From: Bettongia penicillata ogilbyi
Lineage: Eukaryota; Chordata; Mammalia; Diprotodontia; Potoroidae
Direction of reading: 5' to 3'
Assembly (NCBI GenBank): GCA_023548195.1
Contig: JAJHZJ010000496.1
Coordinates: forward strand, 10,261,570 to 10,325,569
DNA length: 64,000 bases
The translations under genes and the position numbers were made by a program. Of the stretch, positions 53,831 to 64,000 are shown piece by piece; the stretch's first letter is position 1; each line of letters starts with the position of its first letter. The notes beneath the pieces were generated by a model. That model did not search any database. It was not told the origin of the DNA and saw nothing but the letters and a program-made list of their open reading frames with translations.

Positions 53831-55570
53831 AGAGAAGAGCAGAAATGTCTTATATCCTTTAAAAATTAATTTAAATCTTGTACTTTATGCAAAAGTCCTG
53901 TTTCTGCCCTTTTCATCACTAAACTGCCTAAAAGGACCTTAAAGAAATAGTACATTATATACGTTGATCCTGTGATCTTTTATTCTCTGTACCTTTCCAT
54001 CAACAGTGTTACTATAAAGATAGATATAGATATAGATATCCTGCTATGAATATCAAATAAGGACTAGACTTGTGATATCTTTGGTGTAGGGAGCTCCCAG
54101 GGAAGAATTTCCTCCACCAATATAGAAAAACGCCTTCTTTGATTGTTACACATAATACTAAGAAGTATTGTACCTAGTAGCACAAATTAGTGATATTTCA
54201 GACGCTGGACTCAGAATGCATTTGTTATTGACTCTATCCTACCATGACACTTTGCCTCTCATACTAAAGTACTATTTTTAAAACCCATCTGCTGTCTTCT
54301 CACATCTTCACCAAATGAATCCTCAAAACTCATGTAGATTATTCTCATAAGGATTATGAGAGGAAAAAATAGGCATTTGGGTGGTAGTTATTGATATATT
54401 CTTGATCACATTTTTAGAAGTAATAATAGCCATGATTTTTTTCTAAGCAAATTATCACTCCTTTTTCACGTACCAAAGAAACAATCCATGAAGCCCTTCA
54501 CAAATTTGAGGTATCCTGCAGAAGAGTACATTTCTCCTGTGTCCATTGGGTCCTTGTTTGATTTTTAGTGCTATGTCCTACATGCAATTATGTAATCAAC
54601 ATAATGATGTTGTATTACAAATGTAGTTGTTTCATTTTTAGTGGTGGAGAAAAAAAAAGTTTATGATAAAAGACTTGGCAGATCTTTTCTTTTTTCAATT
54701 GTTTGTATCCCTAAACCCAATCTCATCATTAAAAGTTCTTGGAACAATCTTAATTGAGTCGTTTGACAAACTTTCTGTCACTTCGTTTTTCTGTCAACCA
54801 TTTCTCACTATTTTATGAAGTAGTCACCTTCATAATGATCCACAATCCTCTTCCATAAGACTTAGTAATTAATGAACTCACCCTCTAAACTGGAATTTGT
54901 TTCTTTCACCTGCCATATTCATCCCATGGGCAAAGGAACTCAAATGTTTCTGCCTGAGGCAGTTCCTAGGTTTCCTTGGCCTCTTTGTGGTGTCCACTGA
55001 TTCACATCAGTTAAATTTTCTCAGTGAATACATCCAATGTCTGTTCTTTTATCCATTTGCTATTTTCCAGCACTAATAACTTGTTCAAATAGCTCTGGAT
55101 TTTTCTTAACTACAGAGCCTATATTCATCTCCCTTCTATTCTTTCTTCTAATTTGGTGGTGATTCTAACCTTTATTCTAGCAATTCAATGATCTGTCTAC
55201 ACAAAGATAATTGAGAAATTGCTCTCGCATAAGTATCAGTCTTTTCTTGTCCATTAACATCTATTTATTCAGTCTAACTTTTATGGTTTTATTTGGTAAT
55301 TGTCACGTTTAGTACCTCCCAACTCTTCCTGAAAATAAATGCTTAGTCTATACAGATTTCTGTATAGACTTAAAGTTTTTATCCTCTCTCATTTCTTAAT
55401 CTTAAGCCATATTTTTCACCATCCTCCCCCTCTGTCCATCTCTACGTTGAAGTTGCCACATAATAAATGTATCAACTTACTTTGGAGGAAGGGAGGGAGA
55501 AAAGGAATAAGAGAAGAGACAGAGATAAACAAAGAGAGAAGGGGGAGTGGGAGAAGGAGGAAAAAAATTT
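53831..55570. other. AT-rich intergenic stretch, possibly old LINE
   Basis: 54080-54125 resembles a reversed SINE tail (ggtgtagggagctcccaggg). The rest is pyrimidine-rich text that could be an old antisense LINE, but no motif is readable. Confidence 0.35.
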
Positions 55571-55574
55571 ATTA

Positions 55575-55810
55575 AATACTTGTGGTGAAGTGGGCCAGTA
55601 GAGTGCTGGGTCTAGTGTCAGGAAGACTCATTTTCCTAAGTTTAGATCTGACCTCAGACACTTACTAATCAGTGTGACCCCTGGCAAGTCTCTTAACTCT
55701 GCCTCAGTTTCCTCATCTGTAAAATGAACTAGAGAAGGAAATGGCAAACCTTTGCCAGCAAAATCTCAAATTGGGTCACTAAGAGTTGAGTATAACTGAA
55801 AATGACCAAG
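55575..55810 (+). mobile_element. tRNA-derived SINE with RTE-like tail
   Basis: gtcaggaagactcattttcc, cctcagtttcctcatctgta, gagaaggaaatggcaaacct, tgggtcactaagagttgagt. Confidence 0.8.
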
Positions 55811-55839
55811 TAACGGTAATTACTTTTCAGAGAATGAGA

Positions 55840-55978
55840 TAGATAAATAGTATCATGGAAACAGCAAATATGAACTTGGACTGACTTTGAAAGATACTTG
55901 AAGACAGAAGGGTCTGGTGTGCTATGGTCCAATGGGGTCACAAAGAGTCAGACATGACTCAACAACTAAACAGCAAAT
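55840..55978 (+). mobile_element. RTE/BovB-type 3' tail
   Basis: gacagaagggtctggtgtgc then tccaatggggtcacaaagag and cagacatgactcaacaact; this is the 3' end shared by RTE LINEs and their SINEs. Confidence 0.7.
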
Positions 55979-55984
55979 ATGACA

Positions 55985-56112
55985 TCTGGCCTAGAGCATC
56001 AGAAGGTTACATTACCTCCCCAGGGTCACACAGTCAGCATAGGAGAGAGGCCAGATTGAACCTTGGTCTTCCCAATTCAAATGTTGACTCTCTATCCACT
56101 AGTCAATCTTCC
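55985..56112 (-). mobile_element. SINE, antisense
   Basis: ccccagggtcacacagtcag, ttgaaccttggtcttcccaa, ctctatccactagtcaatct. Confidence 0.65.
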
Positions 56113-56114
56113 TA

Positions 56115-56115
56115 C

Positions 56116-56147
<32 letters not shown>

Positions 56148-56148
56148 C
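56115..56148. repeat. (CAT)n microsatellite
   Basis: Perfect trinucleotide run; forward frames read poly-His or poly-Ile. Confidence 0.97.
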
Positions 56149-56169
56149 TTCCCTATTATACCATATGCA

Positions 56170-56410
56170 TGGTGATGCCATACAGCATAGAATTCTGGGC
56201 CTAGAGTCAGAAAGACTCCTCTTCATGAGTTCAAATCTGACCTCAGATGCTTACTAGCTTTGTGACCATGGGCAAGTCACTTAACGATAATTATCTCCGT
56301 TTCCTCATCTATAAAATGAGCTGGAGAATGAAATAGCAAACCACTGCAGTGTCTTTGCCAAGGAAACCCAAATGGGAATATGAAGAGAAAATGACTGAAC
56401 AACATTATAC
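56170..56410 (+). mobile_element. tRNA-derived SINE with RTE-like tail
   Basis: gagttcaaatctgacctcag, gtgaccatgggcaagtcact, gctggagaatgaaatagcaa. Confidence 0.82.
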
Positions 56411-57074
56411 CATGCAAGATACACATTAAATATCTCCCTAGAAAATAAAATAAAGAGATCAAAATATGCTTTAATAAATAAGTGTTTTATTATATTTATT
56501 TGCTTTATAAATAAATGTTATATAATTATATATACATATAATTAAATAGAATAAATTTATAATGAACAAAAATTTTAATAAATACATAAGTACTCTACTC
56601 TGGCCTGTGTGTGCTAGTATCCTTTTTAGACAAGATGGACTGATAGCTCTGGTTTGGAGAATACTTCAGGCATTTATCTCATAAATGATCAGCCAAAAAA
56701 TGTTTTTCAGCAAAGGTATCAAGGGCATCTGCTGAATAAATGTTTCTTAAGACCTTGAGTTAATTCCATAAATTCGGATCAGATGTTCAACATATGGATA
56801 CACAAGCGAAAAAGAAGAAAATCATGGTGATAAGGGATATAAAAATGAGTTGACTGAGAGGCTTATGGGTAACTTGCTTTTGAATGTGTTAAGAATTCAT
56901 TTCCCAGAGCACAAACTGCTTAGGAGAAAAGTAGTATGAATCACTTGTACTCTGCATTGAATCACTAATTTGCCAATTAATATTTCTTCATTTGGCAAAT
57001 AAGGATAAATCACAGAAATATGAACTTCAATATGTTCAGCAGTTTCATTATTATTGCTATCACCAGTCTAGCAT
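56411..57074. other. AT-rich intergenic stretch
   Basis: 56460-56590 is ATTTATA-rich. Nothing else recognised. Confidence 0.4.
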
Positions 57075-57345
57075 GACCCTTGAGATATAATAATAAGAGC
57101 ATTTAGACAGTACTTAGAAGTTTGCAAAGCACTTTACAAATGTTTCCTCACTTTACCCTCATAACAACCCTAGGAGGTAGGTGTCGTTATTGTCCCCATT
57201 TTGTTGATGGGGAAACGGAGACAGGCAGAGGGGAAGTGACAAAGTCACACAGCTAGTCAGTGTCTGAGTCTGGATTCACATGCAGGTCTTTTGATTTTAG
57301 GTCCAGCATTCTATCCACTGTAACACCTAGCTGCCTCTGTGATAT
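57075..57345 (-). mobile_element. Full-length MIR-like SINE, antisense
   Basis: gtttgcaaagcactttacaa, taacaaccctaggaggtagg, aaagtcacacagctagtcag, ctatccactgtaacacctag. Confidence 0.85.
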
Positions 57346-57384
57346 AAAAACAGAAGAAGAAGGCCTCCAGAGTATAGAGTTCAA

Positions 57385-57775
57385 ATAAGAATCACAGAAT
57401 TTCCGCACTACTAAGAACCTCAGAGACCACCCAGTCCAACCTGCACCTGAAGGATAATCCCTTCTACAACATATCCAATAACTCTTCAGCATCTCTCTCC
57501 TGGTCTATTCTAAGAGCTTCCTATTTGATCTCCTTGGCTCAACTCTAGCCCCATTCCAATCCATCCTCCACACAGTGAATTTCCTAACACATAGATTTGA
57601 CAGTGTCACTCACCGGCTCAGTAAACTCTGATGTCTCCCTGTTATGTACAGGGTCAAAATGCAGTTGTCTCTGACACTTAAAGCTCTTTGTAACCTGAGC
57701 TTTTCCTAGTGTAGTATGTAATCTCTATTTAAGAGGTAAGCCTGCTGTATCATCCCTCAGGGCTCCAGAGGAGCA
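57385..57775. other. Old LINE-like sequence, unassigned
   Basis: 57385-57470 resembles the reversed CR1/L3 end (aatcacagaatttccgcact). 57480-57750 resembles a common mammalian LINE-derived text (cttcctatttgatctccttg, tgatgtctccctgttatgta). Family uncertain. Confidence 0.35.
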
Positions 57776-57779
57776 CCCT

Positions 57780-58020
57780 GAGGCATTGGGATGCCTCTTC
57801 CTGGCTGCCACTGGTATGAGTCTTCTTGTTGTCAAAAGATCTGAGTTGGAATCCTGCCTCAGACACTTACCAGCTGTGTGAACCTGGGCAATTCACTGAA
57901 CCTTTCTCAGTCGTGGCTTCCTTATCTTAAATGGGGACCATAATAATATCTATCTCCCAAGATGGTTCTGAAATTCAAATGAGATAATATCTGTAAAGGG
58001 TTTTGTAAACCTTGAAGATA
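57780..58020 (+). mobile_element. MIR-like SINE
   Basis: ctgcctcagacacttaccag, cctgggcaattcactgaacc, caaatgagataatatctgta. Confidence 0.75.
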
Positions 58021-58073
58021 CATCCCATGGCTCCATCTCCCCTGTTCCTTTGTTCTGGCTATGTAAATACTGA

Positions 58074-58076
58074 TGA

Positions 58077-58126
<50 letters not shown>

Positions 58127-58152
58127 CGATGATGATGACGATGATGACGACC
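58074..58152. repeat. (GAT)n microsatellite with GAC variants
   Basis: Trinucleotide run; forward frame poly-Met, reverse poly-His or poly-Ser. Confidence 0.98.
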
Positions 58153-58154
58153 AC

Positions 58155-58540
58155 CACATCTGTCTGTGGGAAAGATCATTTTGGTGGAAGTTTGAGACAA
58201 TGAGAGGCTGGAGATGGAAGATGTGTCTATTTCCATAGAACAGTGAAAATAAGGAAGAAAAGACTGATAGGAGAGATGATATTGAGTTGGAATTGACGGG
58301 ACTTGGTCACTGATTAGATAAGAGGTGGGGAAGAAAGATTAAGAAAATGGGGGACTTATTGCATGGAGACCGCCATAGTCTCCAAACGAAGTCAGAAGGA
58401 AGGACGGGCTTAGAAAGATAATGAGCTCACTCTTGTACATACAGAGTGGGGGAAACATCTTCACAAACTAACCCCATAGACAACTGAAGGTCAGAAGTGA
58501 AGATAGAAACTGGGGAATCGAATGACCTAGCTATTTTCAG
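58155..58540. other. Intergenic stretch without recognised feature
   Basis: Possibly a decayed L2 antisense piece near 58290-58500 (gaaggtcagaagtgaag). Uncertain. Confidence 0.3.
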
Positions 58541-58544
58541 CAAT

Positions 58545-58885
58545 GCAATTTAAGACAATTCCAAAGGACTTATGATGAAAAAAGCTATCCACCTCCAGAG
58601 AAAGAACTGATAGAGTCTGAATGCAGAATAAAAGCATATTATTATGCTTTATTTTTTCATGGATTTTTTTTTGGTCTGTTTTCTTTTACAACATATAATA
58701 TGTAAACATGCTTTGCATGCTTCACATGTATAACCTATATCAAATTGCTTACCATTATATGGAGAGGTGAGAGAAAAGAGAGGAAAGGAAAGACTTTAAA
58801 ACTCAAAATATTTTAAATGAATGTTAAAAAATTGTTTTACATATAATTGGAAAAAAATAAAATATTATTCAAAAATAAATTTTTT
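58545..58885 (+). mobile_element. L1/HAL1-type 3' end with A-rich tail
   Basis: ctatccacctccagagaaag, cttcacatgtataacctata, ttttacatataattggaaaa, ending in A/T-rich tail. Confidence 0.8.
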
Positions 58886-58889
58886 AAAA

Positions 58890-59385
58890 ATAAATTGGGA
58901 AATTAGCTTCACAGAGGTAAGAGTTGGAGTCATAACGTTGAAGAAGACAGCAAAGGGAAAGAGTACAGAGAGAAAAGAGAAGATAGACAAGGACACAGCT
59001 GTGGTATAGATGATCTATGGGAAATTCAGGGCAAATAATTGACTAACAATGCTGCCACCACCTCCCCGAAGAGAAGGCCTGGAATGATTGCTGTGTATTC
59101 ACATCAAGGAAATCATGGAGCATTCTAAGTATTCACCAAGGACCTGTAATTTATTTTCTAATGGAATTGTATTGATTTCCATTTCTGATTCTAGCCCTCA
59201 TGTCTCCCCTGCCCAACAAGTCATCTGCTGAAACAGAAAACAAAAGTGAAAAAAACTAAAAAATACACCAAACAATTCTGACAGCCCACACCTACATTCT
59301 GCCACCTCTGCCAAGAAGGGAGGAAGGCCTGAACTAAGTCAACTAAGGCTACCAACAAGATCAACTTCTTTTTCTTTTTTTCTGT
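58890..59385. other. Intergenic stretch without recognised feature
   Basis: No gene or repeat family recognised. Confidence 0.4.
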
Positions 59386-59389
59386 CCTT

Positions 59390-59520
59390 CTTTCTTTCTT
59401 TTTGAGGCAATTGGGGTTAAGTGACTTGCCCAGAGTCACACAGCCAGTCTGAGGCTGGATTTGAACTCAGGTCCTCCTGACTCCAGGGCCAGTGTTCTAT
59501 CCACTGCACCACCCAGCTTA
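59390..59520 (-). mobile_element. tRNA-derived SINE 5' part, antisense
   Basis: gaggcaattggggttaagtg, ggatttgaactcaggtcctc, tatccactgcaccacccagc. Confidence 0.82.
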
Positions 59521-59609
59521 CTTCTTATTGATGAGTCATGTGCTGTTCAAGGTTTTTGTTTGTTTCACAGCATGAAATAATAATAATATGTATGAAATAA
59601 ATAATAAGT

Positions 59610-60045
59610 GGGAGAGGTAGCTTGGTGTAGCAGATAGAGAACTGGCCTCAAATCAAGGCAGATCTGCGTTCAAGTCTAATCTCTAACACATATTAGTTAT
59701 ATGGCCCTGAACAAGTCCCTTAACCTCTCAGCAAAAGTTTTCTCATCTGTAAAATAGGATTATACTGACATACCTTCCTCATAAGGTTTTTTTGGGAGTT
59801 TCAAGTAAGATTATATATGTATATGTGTGTATATGTATACATATGTATGTGTGCATATGTGTGTATGTGTGTATATTTGGAATCAGATGACCTGATTTCA
59901 AATCTCAAGTTTATTACTTCCTACATGAACTTGGACAAGTCCCTTAAGTCATATATATATAGGTAGCAGATTAGATGATGATCTCCAAGGTGGTGATCTC
60001 CCTTCCTGCTTTAAGTCTATAATCTTATATAGAATTTGCAGTTCT
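59610..60045 (+). mobile_element. Two MIR-like SINEs around a TG/TA microsatellite
   Basis: 59610-59805 (gcgttcaagtctaatctcta) and 59880-60045 (gacctgatttcaaatctcaa) flank an atgtgtgtatat run at 59808-59878. Confidence 0.75.
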
Positions 60046-60154
60046 AAATGTCAGTTTTGGAGCAGGGGATTTGGGGGTCCATACATATGATTTCATCAGT
60101 GTAGTAAACCTCCAACATGAAAACTCCATCCCAGGATGCAGATCGTCTTTGTAA

Positions 60155-60300
60155 TCCAAGGGTTCTCAATCTTTTTGGTGTCATAGACTTCTCTGGCAAT
60201 CTGGTAAAGACTATGGACCCCTTCTTGGAATATTTTTAAAAATTTAGTCATTGAAAGAAATGCTCATTTTCAGTTAGAGGTCCTCAATAGCTAACTAGTC
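60155..60300. mobile_element. hAT-like DNA element fragment
   Basis: gggttctcaatctttttggt, tcatagacttctctggcaat; same family as 6655-6818 by eye. One end only. Confidence 0.45.
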
Positions 60301-60309
60301 AAAGTATAT

Positions 60310-61190
60310 GAACAATCTCTCAAACAAAAAATATCAAAATACTAGCAACCATGTAAAAGAATGCTCCAAATCATTAATAATAAGAGAAATGCATAAAAAC
60401 AACCCTGAGGTTTTATCTCACACCCAGAAAATTGATAAAGAGAGGAACTGTTGGGGTTGGAAGGGTTTTGAGCAGACAAGCATGCTATTGGTGGATAATA
60501 TTGGTGGAGCTGTCAATCAGTATTACCATTTTAGAAAATAATTTAGGAATTATGCAGACAAACAAACTAAAATGTCCATACTACCTGGCCCAGAGATTCC
60601 ACTGTTAGGCTTATAACCCAAAGAGGTCACTGATGAGAACATCCCCATCTAGAATGAAATGTTTGTATCAGCACTTTTTGTGGCAGCATAGAATAAGAAT
60701 CAAAGTAGATGTCCTTCAACTGGGAAATGGCTAAACCAATTGTGTTACATGAGTGTAACAGAGTATCGTCGTGTTGTAACAAATTACAGAAATTATGAAA
60801 GACTTACACAATCTAAAGCAGAGTGAAGTAAGTAGGGTCAAATAAAATACACAATGAGTACAGTATTGTTCATGGAAAGAATAACCCAAAGCAAGCAAAA
60901 GTAAATGATGTGAGATTACAAGGAATAAACATGGCCCCCAAAGAATAGATATGAGAAGACAACCAACTCCACTCTTTTGCAGAGGTGGGAAGTCCATCAG
61001 TGTGGCATATTGCATATATTTTCTGATTTTTTGATGCATTGATTTGGCTGATATTTTTTTTCTTTTTCTTTATTTTTTCCTTTAAAAATATTATTTGCTG
61101 TATAGTATAGTTCACTGGGAGAGAGAAGAAGAAGGATGCTGAGAAGAATCTTGATGATATAAAAAGCAAAAGATATCAATAAAAAATCAT
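60310..61190 (+). mobile_element. L1-type LINE 3' end, sense, about 880 bp
   Basis: Shows the end of L1 ORF2 and the 3' region: aataagagaaatgcataaaa, gagattccactgttaggctt, ccttcaactgggaaatggct, aaattatgaaagacttacac, then a pyrimidine-rich 3' UTR and aatcttgatgatataaaaag. It is the plus-strand counterpart of 14310-15065 but more diverged. Confidence 0.8.
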
Positions 61191-61344
61191 TTTCATGTTT
61201 ATTTCATTTAGAAGTTAGTGTAAAGAAAGATTCCATTTTCCCATCCAAGTTCGTGAGTTGACTGGGCAGTAAGGAGTTTAACTCTTGGTCACATACCTAG
61301 TATGCATCTACTGCAGAAGTTTAACACAGATCATAGGTTTAAAA

Positions 61345-61565
61345 GAGTAGATATAGATTTAAGGCTGGAAAACATATTAGAGACCATCTAATGAATCCCT
61401 TCATTTTGCAAATGAAGAGTTGACTCCCAAAGAGCTAAAATGACATGCCTTAGGTAATACCGCTGGTAAGTAGTCACCTAGAATTCAGACTCAGGGGACT
61501 TCAACTTTATCCCACTTTTTTCCAGATTCAAAGGTGAGTCTTCTATCCATTAGATCAAACTGCCT
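61345..61565 (-). mobile_element. MIR-like SINE, antisense
   Basis: gatttaaggctggaaaacat, cttcattttgcaaatgaaga, tcttctatccattagatcaa. Confidence 0.65.
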
Positions 61566-61569
61566 TATA

Positions 61570-63295
61570 GTTATATCTATGAATTTCAGTTTAAAAACCA
61601 AGAGATTAATGTCTTGGTATTTCCAGAAAATAGCATCCCATAGGTTTCTAAAACAAACTAGAATATTTATTCAAACAAAGTAGAGTTGAGAGTTCTGCTC
61701 TGTTTAAGAAAGGCAGGTAGCCAGCCCTCATGATCACACAATCTGAAGAAGGCTACCTATCATCCATCACCAACTCTCCAGCACAGATTATACATCTGTT
61801 CTGGGGACATTTGTTGGAAGGTATTCTCTCTCTCTAGGTATCAAGTCTGAACTTCCTGATAAATATATCCAAATAAGGGTATTGAGAGGCAGGCCCTTTC
61901 TCTAAAGCCCAAGGCAAACTTGAGCCCCTCTGCAGAGAGAAATTCCAAGGATGCCTAGATAAGTTTGAGAAAGTCAGTTACCAGATAGGGAATGCCTTAT
62001 ACCCACTATAAAAAGGGTGTCCCTCTCTTTTATGTGGCCCCTATGGTTTCCATAGTGTCATATGGAACAAGAATCTTATCCTAAGGTCCTTAGATGACTG
62101 CAGAGGTCTATATTTGAAGATGGCAGTTGACCAGAACAGCTAAATGTATTCTGTATTGTCTCCAGTTTTATGAAAAGGAGGTAGGCACATAGACCATTCC
62201 TTCTTCCAAGGAAGGTTTGCCAGATTTCCTTTCACCAAACAAATAGCTTAGCCCCATGGATTCTCAACACAATGAATTCAATGCTAAATCTTATAGAGCC
62301 TCAGCAAAATGATTGGTGATTATTTCTTCCATTTAGAGAATAATGTTTTGTATTTACCACATTATATTCAATTGTATCATTGCCCACAACGAACTGAAAA
62401 CAACCTCAGAATACTTCCAAGTGAGAATGTTTTGCTGCCAGCCAAGCTCACTAACTCACTTATAAAGATTAAACCTTGAATAAATCCTTGGCTTGGATCT
62501 GGCCTCAATATATAATCCCAAACCATAATATCATGGAACCCTTTGCATGAAGAGACCCAGAATACCTCTCCAGGGATATTCTCTGGTTCCTCTAACTTAC
62601 AGATCTTATCATGTCCCCTCATTCTGATCCCCTACTTATAAGACAGGCAAGTTATACCCTCCCTGTAGGGAGGACTCCAATGGGTACCCAGCAACCAAAG
62701 ACTGCCCCAGACAGTGACCTTGCAGACAAAAAATCAAGAGCTTTTTAGCAAGCTTCTGATTGATTTGTGTTCATATTTTCCCTTCTGAAATGCACAAAAG
62801 CTACACTAGAAGATTTATTACTTAATCCAGGACTGTTAAGGTTACAGTATTCCAAGTATCAAATGGAGCAAGGTCAACTTCCTCATGCCAGAATCAGGAG
62901 TGAATTAGACAGTGGCTGCAAACCCAGGTGCAGTTAATAGCATTCTCAATTATGCTTCATTTCATGGCATTCTATGGCCAAAAATTCACCACTTAGCTCT
63001 CTTTTCCATGTTTAAGCTAGGTAAGCTCTCTCTAATAGTCTGTCACCCATCACGCACAAATTGTTGAGGGACCAAAGGGTGATGAAGATTTGCCTTGTCA
63101 GCACAAGCTTTAACACATCCCCAGTTATTGTGCCCAAAAAGTGGAGAAAAATATGTCATCCAGGAAATTCACGATCGAAAAAGGAAGGGTGCTGATCACA
63201 TAACAAGAGGAAGGGATAACAGGATGGCCATTGATTTGCATGGATATCTATCAAAAGTACAAAGACCTGCAATGGCCTGCAATGGGAAACACCCC
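61570..63295. other. Longest repeat-poor intergenic stretch
   Basis: About 1.7 kb with no repeat family, simple repeat or coding exon I recognise. Short frames of 81 and 75 residues lack motifs. Confidence 0.4.
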
Positions 63296-63299
63296 AAGC

Positions 63300-63460
63300 T
63301 TAACATGGGAAGGGCTACCTGAGTTCAAAACCCAGCTGTGCTACTTGTTGACTGCATGACCTTTAAGTGACTTTAACTTTCTGAGCCTAGGTTTCCTTAT
63401 CTTTAATGAGTGGTTGAATTAGATCTCTAAGGTTCATTAAGAGGATGGCACACAGTAAGT
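63300..63460 (+). mobile_element. MIR-like SINE
   Basis: gagttcaaaacccagctgtg, gactgcatgacctttaagtg, gcacacagtaagtgcttaat. Confidence 0.7.
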
Positions 63461-63635
63461 GCTTAATAGAGAGTTGTTGATGGTTCTTATGGGAATGCCT
63501 TCGGGAATGCCTCCAGTATATCAAGTAGACTCTAGACCCAGAAAGGTGCTGGAGCTCAGACTGGTAGTTCAAAAGCAAGAATTCTCTGGGGCATTGATAA
63601 TATCCCAAACAAGGATCAGTTGGTGGAAGAAATTG

Positions 63636-63638
<3 letters not shown>

Positions 63639-63696
<58 letters not shown>

Positions 63697-63699
63697 TGT
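63639..63699. repeat. (GT)n microsatellite
   Basis: About 60 bases of GT with one GG interruption at 63689-63690. Confidence 0.97.
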
Positions 63700-63800
63700 A
63701 TCCTGAAGAAAAGAAGACTTGCAGTAGAGAAGTCCATAATAGCTATCTTCAAGTATTTGAAGGGCTGCCCCATAGAAGGAGGGGAAGGTAAGGGAAAGGA
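63700..63800 (+). mobile_element. CR1/L3-type LINE fragment
   Basis: tagctatcttcaagtatttg then aagggctgccccatagaagg, as in the CR1 3' end at 16960. Confidence 0.6.
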
Positions 63801-64000
63801 ATAATCTTTTATTAAGCACCTGCTATACTGAGGGTCTTCCCCTCTCAAACTGACTCTTTTGTGAAGGCAAAGTAGGCCATTCTTTGCCTGAATTCCTACC
63901 TAGAGTTTGATTACTGAATAGGTGCTGCCTCAGACAAGCTAAGACCCGGGGAAAACCTTACCTTAAAAAAGCCAAGATCTCCCACTGCATCCAAGGCCGT

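Noticed and set aside
1..64000. An undescribed multi-gene system
   Set aside because: Apart from KCNMB2, every long frame is explained by repeats or looks like chance, and no cluster of conserved frames is present.

Overview
The window looks like vertebrate nuclear DNA, most likely from a marsupial. It holds three spliced exons of one known gene in a sea of interspersed repeats. The repeats are the marsupial guide: tRNA-derived SINEs with RTE/BovB-like 3' tails, a half-LINE-1 (HAL1-type) element, L2 and CR1/L3 relics, and short hAT elements. Family names come from memory of the families, not from a search. Opossum, Tasmanian devil and other marsupials cannot be told apart here. No bacterial operon, CRISPR array, phage or RNA gene is visible.

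Gene: 9063-29973 (+) carries the last three coding exons of KCNMB2, the beta-2 auxiliary subunit of the large-conductance calcium- and voltage-activated potassium (BK) channel. The exons are 9063-9233, 13087-13282 and 29689-29973. They join in frame, have consensus splice sites, and give residues 19-235 of the usual 235. The first coding exon (about 18 residues, with the N-terminal inactivation ball) was not found, so the gene starts upstream of the window. The 3' UTR follows the stop at 29971-29973, with candidate poly(A) signals between 30524 and 31795.

Layout: 1-9062 is intron, with a split L2 tail around a hAT element, an inverted repeat pair near 1.4 and 3.2 kb, and several microsatellites. 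9234-13086 is an intron that ends in a SINE fused to a perfect (TC)40 run, which serves as the exon's polypyrimidine tract. 13283-29688 is a long intron with an antisense L1 3' end, a palindromic mini-element, a duplicated 140-bp unit of unknown origin, and a cleanly bounded 862-bp solo LTR. 31.8-64 kb is intergenic (in other mammals ZMAT3 lies downstream of KCNMB2, but it is not reached). It holds a 350-bp GGAGA minisatellite, a decayed HAL1-like element, a CR1/L3 relic broken by a hAT element with perfect ends and target duplication, a long antisense L2 with a ruined polymerase motif, and nested LINE/SINE insertions.

I saw no new multi-gene system. The strongest unusual observations are the SINE/microsatellite-built splice acceptor of KCNMB2, the LTR and hAT insertions with intact target duplications, and the inverted repeat pair inside the gene's upstream intron.
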